Assembly (NCBI GenBank): GCA_023451855.1
Contig: JAEXXY010000178.1
Coordinates: 1-19,351 of the forward strand
DNA: 19,351 nucleotides
Reading direction: 5' to 3'
Source: Actinomycetes bacterium
GTDB lineage: Bacteria > Actinomycetota > Actinomycetes > Actinomycetales > Dermatophilaceae
Shown here: piece after piece, positions 6,985 to 16,100 of the stretch
Layout: the number at the start of each line of letters is the position of its first letter
Position numbering within the stretch: the stretch's first letter is position 1
The notes under the pieces: model-generated
Database searches by the model: none
What the model was told of the DNA's origin: nothing
The model's input: the letters and a program-made list of their open reading frames with translations, nothing else
Position numbers and translations under genes: made by a program

Positions 6985-8415
6985 ATGGGCCAGGAGGGGG
7001 GCTCCGGTCGTCGGGGACCGGGGGGTGCGCTGCACGCGTCGATGGCGCCCACCGTGGCGGGTTGGGCCATCGGCATCGCCGTCACGGGGGCCCTTCTCGG
7101 CACGCCCTACCTGCTCTTCGCCTACCACAGCCCCGAGCTGCACCTGGTCCTCGACTGCGTCGACAGCGGCATCGCCCTGCTCGTCGCCTACCTGGTCTTC
7201 GGGCGCTACACACGTTCCGGACGACTGCAGGACCTGCTGCTGGCAGACGGCCTCTTCCTCCTCGGTGTCGCCGGCATCGGCCTCACCCTGGCGCTGCGCC
7301 TCCTCGGTGTCCACGACGGACGCGTCGACGTGTGGCTGCCCGTGACGCTCCGGCTCCTGGGCGCGGTCCTCGTGGTGGCTGCGGCCATGGTGGGCGGGAG
7401 GCGGGCCGGCGTCGGTCGCGGCGCCGGGCTCGTGCTGCCTTGGGCCGCCATCGCGGTCGCCGCCAGCGTGGCATGGACGTTCCGCAACGCCCTGCCGGTC
7501 GCGCTGTCGGAGGGCCCGCCCGTCTCGGCCCAGCTGCCCGTCGTCGAGGGACATCCTGCGCTGCTCTGGACTCACGCGCTGACGGCGCTGTGCTTCGCCG
7601 TCGCGTCGGTCCTCTTCGCGCGACGCGGACGCCAGACGCGGGACGTCGCGGACGAGCTGGTCTGGTGGCTCGGCCCGGCCTTCGCCCTCGCCGCCTGCGC
7701 CCGCCTCAACTACCTGCTCTTCCCCTCCCTCTACAGCGAGTGGCTCTACACCGGCGACGTGCTCCGAACCGCCTGCTACGTCGTCCTTCTCGTCGGCGCT
7801 GCCCGCGAGATCAGCCACTACTGGACGGCGCAGGCCCGCGCCGCCGTTCTCGACGACCGACGCCGCCTGGCACGGGAGCTCCACGACGGCGTCATCCAGG
7901 AGCTCGGCTACATCCGCCTCGAGACCTTCCTCATCGACTCCGACCCCGGTGCCCGCGAGCGCATCGTCGACGCGTGCGACCGAGCTCTCGACGAGGCGCG
8001 GGCGGCCGTGGACGCGCTGGGCCGCACCACCGACGAGCCCCTAGGCTTCGTGCTGCACCGCGCGGCCCGCCAGGTGGCCGAGCGGTACCACGCGAGCCTC
8101 GAGGTGGAGCTCGACGACTCGGTCCTGGCGGACGACAACGAGCGCCACGCCCTCGTGCGCATCACCCGCGAGGCCGTCTCGAACGCCATCCGACACGGGA
8201 AGGCCCAGCGGGTCCACCTGCGTCTGGCCCGGGATGAGCATGGCCGGCGACTCCTCGTGCAGGACGACGGCACCGGGTTCGACCCGGCAGCCGCGAGGCA
8301 GCGGTCCACGGGATACGGCCTGACGAGCATGGAGGAGCGCGCCCGCGGCCTGGAGGCCTCGTTCGCCATCGACTCCGCGCCCGGTCGGGGAACCACCGTG
8401 GCGGTGACCTGGTGA
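6985..8415 (+). CDS. membrane sensor histidine kinase (NarL-type, HisKA_3)
   Basis: This 476-residue kinase would autophosphorylate and pass phosphate to the response regulator encoded next to it. The N-terminal half (about 22-275) contains seven or eight hydrophobic segments with short loops and no recognisable ligand domain, so the signal may be sensed in or near the membrane. The catalytic part starts with the dimerisation motif RRRLARELHDGVIQEL, with phospho-acceptor H300. The ATPase domain follows: N-box REAVSNAIRHG (N400), VQDDGTGFD (D427/D428) and GYGLTSMEERARGL (443-456). The start at 6985 is supported by a promoter positioned for a leaderless transcript. The stop overlaps the regulator gene by 4 nt (GTGA), so the two are co-translated. 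A close named homologue could not be assigned. Confidence 0.92.
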   Translation: MGQEGGSGRRGPGGALHASMAPTVAGWAIGIAVTGALLGTPYLLFAYHSPELHLVLDCVDSGIALLVAYLVFGRYTRSGRLQDLLLADGLFLLGVAGIGLTLALRLLGVHDGRVDVWLPVTLRLLGAVLVVAAAMVGGRRAGVGRGAGLVLPWAAIAVAASVAWTFRNALPVALSEGPPVSAQLPVVEGHPALLWTHALTALCFAVASVLFARRGRQTRDVADELVWWLGPAFALAACARLNYLLFPSLYSEWLYTGDVLRTACYVVLLVGAAREISHYWTAQARAAVLDDRRRLARELHDGVIQELGYIRLETFLIDSDPGARERIVDACDRALDEARAAVDALGRTTDEPLGFVLHRAARQVAERYHASLEVELDDSVLADDNERHALVRITREAVSNAIRHGKAQRVHLRLARDEHGRRLLVQDDGTGFDPAAARQRSTGYGLTSMEERARGLEASFAIDSAPGRGTTVAVTW

Positions 8416-9047
8416 CGATCCGCGTCGTCATCGCCGACGACCACGCGAGAATGCGCGGACGCGTCCGAGCCGCCCTCGAGGAGGGCGGGTGCGAGGTCGT
8501 CGGCGAGGGAGCCACCGGGCAGGACGCGCTGCGGCTCGTGGAGGAGCACCGGCCCGACGTCGCACTCCTCGACATCCACATGCCCGGCAGCGGCATCCAG
8601 GCCGCCAGGGAGATCGTCCGGATGGCGCCGGAGGTGGCCGTGGTCATGCTGACGCAGTCGGCGGAGGACCAGGACCTCTTCGACTCCCTCCGCGCCGGCG
8701 CGTCCGGCTACCTCCTCAAGGACACCGACCCGAGCCGGCTGGGCGACACGCTCCGCGGCGTGCTTGCCGGCGAGGGCGCCATGCCACCGAAGCTCGTGGC
8801 CCGCATCATGGACGAGTTCCGTGCGCCGGCGAAGAAGCGGTTCGGGCGGCCCAGCGTCGCGGCGGCCAAGCTCAGCGCCCGCGAGTGGGAGGTCATGCAG
8901 CTGCTCAGCGAGGGGCTGAGCACCGACGACGTCGCCCAGCGGCTGTTCCTGTCAGCGACGACGGTCCGGGTGCACGTCTCGTCGGTGCTCAAGAAGCTGC
9001 GGGTCAAGGACCGCGAGAGCGCCTTCAGACTCCTTCGCGGCGAGTGA
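8412..9047 (+). CDS. NarL/LuxR-family response regulator
   Basis: This 211-residue DNA-binding regulator has a receiver domain at 1-120 with the acidic pair D9/D10, phospho-acceptor D54 (LLDIHMPG), switch T81 and conserved K103 (YLLKD). A LuxR/NarL-type helix-turn-helix follows at about 147-211: LSAREWEVMQLLSEGLSTDD, then the recognition part LFLSATTVRVHVSSVLKKL. The GTG start overlaps the kinase stop, which identifies the kinase as its partner. Its targets are unknown; the inverted repeat at 6926-6945 upstream of its own operon and the surface-protein genes downstream are candidates by position only. Its 3' end overlaps the end of the converging small gene by 23 nt. Confidence 0.93.
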   Translation: MTIRVVIADDHARMRGRVRAALEEGGCEVVGEGATGQDALRLVEEHRPDVALLDIHMPGSGIQAAREIVRMAPEVAVVMLTQSAEDQDLFDSLRAGASGYLLKDTDPSRLGDTLRGVLAGEGAMPPKLVARIMDEFRAPAKKRFGRPSVAAAKLSAREWEVMQLLSEGLSTDDVAQRLFLSATTVRVHVSSVLKKLRVKDRESAFRLLRGE

Positions 9048-9354
9048 GGCCCATCCCCTCGTCGACCAGCTGCGTCAACGCGTCGATGAGGGCGTCCGCC
9101 TCGTGCAGCGTGTACTCGTCCGAGTCGACCAGGACATAGGGACCTTCGGCCCCGAGCGTGGTCGGGTCCGTCGTCGAGCACAGACGCAACGACTTCCCTC
9201 GCACGAGCAGCTCACCGCTGATGTGGGTGGCGTCTTCCTCGCCCCGCAGGGTCCCGTGAGCCTGCACGCACCAGCTCGGGCAGCCACGCGGGCGGGCGGC
9301 GCTACGGCCTTCCTGGCGCGACGGCGCGTGCGCCGCACTCCGCTGGCTGTTCAC
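9025..9354 (-). CDS. small DUF6907-like protein
   Basis: This 109-residue protein has the motif C25-P-S-W-C29, H33, then H44 in THISG, followed by a beta-rich segment (SLRLCSTTD, GPYVLVDSDEYTLHEADAL) and a C-terminal helix. The CPxWC...H...H pattern with an 'EYTLHEADALIDAL' type ending resembles actinobacterial DUF6907 proteins, whose function is unknown. The Cys and His residues could bind a metal. I chose the GTG at 9354 because GGAG (minus strand, 9361-9364) lies 6 nt before it; GTG 9405 and ATG 9366 in the same frame lack such a site. It converges with the response regulator, sharing 23 nt at the 3' ends. Three palindromic motifs lie 96-193 nt upstream of its start and might act on this gene rather than on the giant gene. 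Confidence 0.7.
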   Translation of the reverse strand: MNSQRSAAHAPSRQEGRSAARPRGCPSWCVQAHGTLRGEEDATHISGELLVRGKSLRLCSTTDPTTLGAEGPYVLVDSDEYTLHEADALIDALTQLVDEGMGLTRREGV

Positions 9355-9449
9355 GTCCGGCTCCATTCCCTGGCGACACCGAAGGGGCCGCCGACCGTGC
9401 GGCACACACCGCCAAAGTAGGGCCGATTCCGCCTGCCCGCGCGACTTTG

Positions 9450-9547
9450 GCGTTCAATTCCCTAAACGCACTCCATGGGGGCGATCGCGTTCAAATCTGT
9501 AAACGTTGCACTGCCGCGATCCATACAGCGTTCAAAAGTGCAAACGC
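9450..9547. promoter_or_regulatory. three tandem copies of a 20-nt quasi-palindrome (operator array)
   Basis: Copies at 9450-9469, 9487-9506 and 9528-9547 fit GCGTTCA-N6-YAAACGY. Each begins GCGTTCAA and is an imperfect inverted repeat: 6 of 7, 5 of 7 and 5 of 7 arm bases pair. Centres are 37 and 41 nt apart. Copies 2 and 3 are each preceded by GCGATC. A fourth match lies at 17131-17150. This looks like a regulator-binding array serving the DUF6907-like gene, the giant secreted-protein gene, or both. Confidence 0.6.
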
Positions 9548-10126
9548 ACGGGAATCCAGGCCGAAAGTGTCCCGGCGCTCCTTGGCGCGCACGCCATACC
9601 GCCACCAGGATCGCCCGACGAATCGGCAGTTCCAGGTCGCCGCAGAGGTCGGCGGCTCCTGACCGGACACCGACTCAGGACGACATCGAGTCACGACCAT
9701 TCCTGGTTCACCGACAAGCAACCATTCTCGTGAGATCGGCTGCGGCAGAGTCAAACTCCAGACCGGTTACTGCGTGTGTCCACCCCTTGAAGGCCACCCG
9801 CCAGAGCCCCTTTCAAGGGATGGACTCCCTCCCGCAACAGAGCTCGACATCAGGCGACGCGCCACGTCCGACGCCGGCGATACGAGCCACCGCCTGCCAG
9901 AAGTTCTGGCTGCGATCACCGGGGCAAAGACGCGATTCCAGTGACGCGGCTGCCGACTCTGACCAGCACCGATTGCGCGCATTTCGGACATTTCGACTAC
10001 CACATCCGAGAGCGACGCTTCGTGCGCTTTCGGATTCCGCGGACATACCTCGTCGGCGGCCTTTAACTTGACCACGTCGACTCGCGGGGGCGAACCCGTC
10101 GACTTCATCTGGGAGGGAACCGACTC
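9548..10126. other. long non-coding leader/intergenic region of the giant gene
   Basis: No gene is supported in these 579 nt. An inverted repeat CCCTTGAA (9784-9791) / TTCAAGGG (9812-9819) has 8-bp perfect arms and a 20-nt gap. The composition is less GC-rich than the flanking coding DNA. No riboswitch class was recognised. No -35/-10 pair could be placed confidently; TTGACC at 10068-10073 has no good -10 at 17 nt. Confidence 0.5.
10076..10103 (+). promoter_or_regulatory. leader hairpin before the giant secreted-protein gene
   Basis: GTCGAC at 10076-10081 pairs with GTCGAC at 10098-10103, and inside them GGG (10086-10088) pairs with CCC (10095-10097), leaving a TCGC bulge. It ends 8 nt before the GGGAGGG ribosome binding site (10111-10117), so it could affect translation or message stability. 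Confidence 0.3.
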
Positions 10127-13100
10127 ATGCCTGCACGCCGTCTTCTAGCTGCCATCGGCGCCACGAGCCTGGCATTCGCCAGTCTCGTGGCGCTGGCACC
10201 ATCTGCCAGCGCCACCAACGGCGCGTCGTACTCAGGCGGCACCGGGACCGTGTCGTCCGGTGGCGTCCTGTACGCCAAGCAGGGGCAGACGGTGACCCTG
10301 ACGGTCGCCGGGCCGACCGGCGCAGCCTGCGTCCGGCTCTCGGGGGCGGGGTTCGCCACGAGCGTCGATGCTGCCGGCCCGAACGTGACCCGAGTCCTCA
10401 CGGCTCCAGCGGGCGACGGCCTCCAGAGCACCAACGTCGACTACTTCTCGAACATCAACGGCCAGGGCAAGTGCACCGGCAACTCCAACGGCATGCCGAC
10501 GGGTGTCGCGACCTACGTGCTCGACAACTCGGCCCCAACCGCCACCGCGGCCCTTTCGCCCGCCCCGAACGCGGCTGGATGGAACAACGCGAACGTGGGG
10601 ATCGTCTGGAACGCGACCGACAACGGCGGCTCCGGCGTCGCTTCCGTGTCACCCAGTACGGACAGCGTCAACTCACCGACGGCGGGGAACATCCGCTCGA
10701 CGACCCTGACGGACAAGCTCGGCAACACCGGGACCGCGTCGGTCACCGTGAAGCTCGACAAGAACGCGCCGTCGATCAGCGGGTCACGCACGCCGACTGC
10801 GAACACCAACGGCTGGAACAACACCGACGTCACCGTGACCTTCACCGCGGACGACGCCCTGTCCGGCGTCAAGACGCAGCCGATCTCCCCCGTCGTGGTC
10901 TCCACCAACGGGGCGAACCAGTCGGTCTCCGGCACGGCCGTCGACAACGCCGACAACTCCGCCAGCACGACCGTCAGCGGCATCAGCATCGACAAGGTCG
11001 CCCCAACGCTCTCCGGCGCTCCGACCACCGTCCCGAACGCGAACGGCTGGTACAACGGCGACGTCACCGTCGCGTGGACCGCGTCCGACGCGCTCTCGGG
11101 CCTGGTCGGCGCCGCGCCTGCCAACAGCATCATCAAGGGCGAAGGGTCGGCGCTGACCGCCAGCGCCACCGTCACCGACAAGGCCGGCAACTCCACGAGC
11201 GCCCAGAGCACCCCTGCGGTCAAGATCGACCGCACCGCTCCGGTCACGACGGTCACCGCGCCCCCGGCGTGGAACAAGACCGACGTCACCCTGACCCTCG
11301 TCCCGAACGACGGGGCCTCGGGCGTCGACAAGACCTTCTACCGCCTCGACGGCGGCGCGCAGACCGCCGGCACGAGCGTCCCGGTCACCGCTGAGGGCAA
11401 CCACACTCTCGAGTTCTGGAGCACCGACAAGGCCGGCAACGCCGAGACCGCCCGCACGGTCTCGTTCGGCATCGACAAGACGTCACCGACGATCGGCCAC
11501 ACCCAGAACCCCGCCGCGAACAGCGACGGCTGGAACAACACCGACGTCACCGTCACCTTCCAGTGCTCCGACGCGCTCTCCGGCGTCGCCTCGTGCACCG
11601 GCTCGCGCACGGTCACTGCCGAGGGCCTCAACCAGGCAGTCACCGGGACCGTCACCGACAACGCCGGCAACACGGCGAGCGACCCCGCGTCCGTCAGCAT
11701 CGACAAGACCAAGCCGGTCATCACGGTCGACGCCCTGCCGGCGCCGAGCTCCTACGGCTGGTACGGCGACGACGTCACGGCCACCTACACGGCCACGGAC
11801 ACGCTGTCCGGCGTCAAGAGCCAGGACCGCAGCCACACTTTCGGCGAGGGCGCGGACCAGCAGGACACCGCCACGGCCACCGACGCCGCCGGCAACAGCT
11901 CGTCGGTCAAGACGCCGGTCGTCAACGTCGACAAGACCGCCCCCACCATCACCGGCGCGATCGTCGGCACCCCGAACGCCATGGGCTGGTTCTCCGGCGA
12001 CGTGACGGTCCACTGGACCTGCGCCGACAACCTCTCCGGCGTCATCACCTGCCCGGCCGACTCCGTCGTGACGGGTGAGGGCTCCAACCGCTCTGCCAGC
12101 GCGTCGGTCTCCGACAAGGCGGGCCACATCGCCACGGCGACGGTGGCCGGCATCAAGATCGACCGCACGACACCGTCGACCACGGCCACCGACGTCCCGT
12201 CCGGCTGGGCGAACAGCCCTGTCACCGTGGGGCTTCCGGCCACCGACAACCTGTCCGACGTCGACAGCACGTTCTACCGCGTCGACGGGGCGGCGGCGAG
12301 CAAGGGCTCGACCGTCACCATCGGCACCGAGGGCGTCCACACCGTCACGTACTGGTCGGTCGACAACGCCGGCAACACCGAGGCGGCCCAGTCGTTCACC
12401 GTCCGGATCGACCTGTCCTCGCCGGGCATCACGCCCAGCCAGGCTCCGGCCCAGAACGTCCACGGCTGGAACAACACCGACGTCAACGTCAGCTTCGCCT
12501 GCGCCGACCAGAGCGACCTCTCGGGCCTGAGCACCTGCTCGGCACCGTCCACCGTGACCACCGAGGGTCTGGCCCAGAAGGTCGTCGGCACGGCCACCGA
12601 CAACGCCGGCAACAGCACGAGCGCCACGGCGACGGTCAACATCGACAAGACGGCCCCCGGCATCACCGGCGCCCCGGACCGCTCGGCCAACTCGGCCGGC
12701 TGGTACAAGGACGACGTCACCGTCTCCTTCACCGGCACGGACGGGCTCTCCGGGATCGACACCGTCACCGGACCGCAGCACCTCGGCGAGGGCTCGGACC
12801 AGAGCGTCACCGGGACGGCCACGGACAACGCGGGCAACACCGCCAGCGCCACCGTCAGCGGCATCTACATCGACAAGACGCGACCGAACCTCAGCGCGGC
12901 GCCGACCACGTCGCCGAACGGCAACGGCTGGTACAACACCAGCGTCACCCAGGTCTGGGCGGCGGACGACAACCTGTCGGGCCTCGTCGGACCGGCGCCC
13001 GCGAACGCCGAGATCACGACCGAGGGAGTGGGACAGACCGTCTCCGCCACGGTCGCGGACAAGGCCGGCAACGTCACCAGCTCGACGAGCGAGCCGGTCA

Positions 13101-16100
13101 AGATCGACAAGACCGCTCCGAGCACCGACGTGTCGGCACCCAGCGGCTGGGTGAACTCGGGCGTCGAGGTGACGCTCACGCCGCACGACGCGCTGTCCGG
13201 CGTCGACGCGACGCACTTCACCCTCGACGGCGGTGACGAGCAGACCGGCACGACCGTGAACCTGACGAGCGAGGGCACGCACCACATCGCGTACTACTCG
13301 GTCGACAACGCGGGCAACGCTGAGGAGCCCAAGACCGTAACCGTGCAGATCGACAAGTCTGCTCCGACCATCACGCACGTCCTCGCGCCGAAGGCCAACG
13401 CCAACGGCTGGAACAACACGAACGTCACCGTCACGTTCACGTGCGACGACCAGGCCGAGCTGTCGGGCATCGCCAGCTGCACTGCGCCGCAGACGGTTTC
13501 GACCGAGGGCAAGAACCAGCCCGTCCCCGGCACCGCGAAGGACAACGCCGGCAACGACGCGACGGACCCGGCGACGGTGAGCGTCGACAAGACCAAGCCC
13601 ACCATCACGGGCAGCCGCTCCCCGGCAGCCAACGGCTTCGGCTGGAACAACACCGAGGTCACGGCCCACTTCGACGCGACCGACGCGCTGTCCGGCATCG
13701 ACACGGTCACCGCGGACAAGACGTTCGGTGAGGGCACCGACCAGTCCATCGAGGGAACGGCCGTCGACGCCGCCGGCAACTCGTCGAGCACCACTGTCGG
13801 CGGCATCAACGTCGATGAGACGGCGCCGACCCTGAGCGGCAAGCCGACCGAGGCCGCGAACGGAGACGGCTGGTACAAGGGCGACGTCACCGTTGCCTGG
13901 ACCGCCGGCGATGACCGCTCCGGCGTCGTCTCGACCCCGGCCGACGACACCATCAAGGGCGAGGGTCGTGGCCTCAAGGCCACCGCGACCGTCCTCGACA
14001 AGGCCGGCAACACCACCACGGCCGACAGCAGCGCGGTCAACATCGACCGCACTGCACCGGTCACCGCCGCCGACGCACCGGCGGGCTGGAACAACACCGC
14101 GGTCACCGTCAGCCTGAGCGCCAGCGACGGCCTCTCCGGCGTCGGTGCGACGTACTACACCGTCGACGGCGGCACCCCGGTCAAGGCGACCACCCTCACC
14201 ATCAGCACCGAGGGCCAGCACGCTCTGGCGTACTGGAGCGTCGACACGGCCGGCAACGTCGAGACGGCGAAGACCGCCACGGTCAAGATCGACCTGACCA
14301 GGCCGACCATCGGCCACAGGGTCACGCCGACCCCGAACGCCAACGGCTGGAACAAGACGCCGGTCACGGTGTCCTACGAGTGCGACGACGCGCTCTCTGG
14401 CGTGGCCACCTGCCCCGTGCCTGTCGACGTCACGACCGACGGTCGCGACCAGGCGGCGCCCGGTACGGCCGTCGACAACGCGGGCAACACGCAGCTCGAC
14501 GACGCCAAGGTCAGCATCGACACCGTCAAGCCGACCATCACCGGCGCGCCCGACCGCGACCCGAATACCAACGGTTGGTACGCCGGCAACGTGACGGTGG
14601 GCTTCACCTGCTCCGACGCACTGTCCGGGATCGCCGCGTGCTCCTCCCCGACGACGCTCGGGGAGGGCGCCGCGCAGAATGCGACGGGCACCGCCATCGA
14701 CGCCGCCGGCAACTCGGACAGCGCCACGGTCGGTCCGATCAACATCGACAAGACCGCCCCGACGCTGAGCGGCGTAGCCACCACCGACCCCAATGGGGCC
14801 GGCTGGTACAAGGGCGACGTCACGATCAAGTGGACCGCTGCCGACGCCCTGTCGGGCCTCGACGGCGCGTCTCCCGCTGACAGCACCATCGGCAGCGAGG
14901 GTGAGAGCCTCACCGCAGGCACGTCGGTCCGCGACCTGGCCGGCAACGAGACCTCCGCCAAGAGCACCCCGGTCAAGATCGACCGGACCGCGCCGAGCAC
15001 CCGGGTCTCCGACGTCTCTGACTGGAGCAACAAGTCGGTCACGGTGGAACTCACCGCAACGGACAACCTGTCCGGGGTGGCGGCGACCCGCTACCAGCTG
15101 GACAGGGAGCCGGTCGCCACCGGCACCAGCGTCACGATCGACACCGAGGGCGTGCACACGCTCCAGGTGTGGAGCGTCGACGTCGCCGGCAACATGGAGG
15201 CGCAGAAGAACCTCGAGGTGAAGATCGACACGACGGCGCCCGGCATCGGCCACAGCCAGTCCCCGGCCGCGAACTCCCGCGGCTGGAACAACAGCGACGT
15301 CACCGTGACCTTCACCTGCACCGACACCGGCTCCGGCATCGCGAGCTGCACCGCACCCGTCACGCGGGGCGAGGGCGCTGCTCAGGCGATCAAGGGCACG
15401 GCGACGGACAAGGCCGGCAACTCGGCCTCCGACACCGCGACGGTCAACGTCGACAAGACGAAGCCGACCGTGACCGGCAGCCTGTCGGCCACGCCGAACT
15501 CCAACGGCTGGTTCAAGGCGGACGTCACCGCGACGTTCACCTGCGCCGACCAGGACGGCCTCTCCGGCATCCTGTCGTGCCCCGGGTCCATGACCCTGGG
15601 CGAGGGAGCGAACCAGAGCGCCGGCGGCACCGCCACCGACGCCGCGGACAACGTCAGCGAGGCGTTCGCGATCACCAGGATCAACGTCGACAAGACGGCC
15701 CCGACCCTGGGCGGATCCGCCACCACGGCGCCCAACGGCAGCGGCTGGTACAACGGCGACGTCACCGTGAAGTGGACCGCCTCCGACGCCCTCTCGGGCA
15801 TCGACGGCCCCGCACCTGCCGACAGCACCATCACGGGTGAGGGCGACGACCTCTCGGCCGGGGCGTCGGTCAGCGACAAGGCGGGCAACACCACCGCTGC
15901 CACGGTCAAGGGCATCAAGATCGACCGCACCTCGCCGAGCACCACGGCCACCGCACCCAGCGGTTGGCAGAGGGCAGACGTCACCGTGCGTCTGGACGCG
16001 ACCGACAGCCTGTCGGGCGTTGCCGGAACGTACTACCGGGTCGACGGCGGGCCGCAGCAGTCCGGCACGTCGGTCACCGTCACCAGCGAGGGCACCCACC

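Noticed and set aside
9450..9547. CRISPR-like array
   Set aside because: There are only three imperfect 20-nt repeats with gaps of 17 and 21 nt and no cas genes; a palindromic operator explains them better.
9915..9975. Cyclic-di-GMP (GEMM-I) riboswitch, suggested by GGGGCAAAG and a later GTGACGC
   Set aside because: The order and the required paired core do not match, and the second conserved GCAAAG part is missing.
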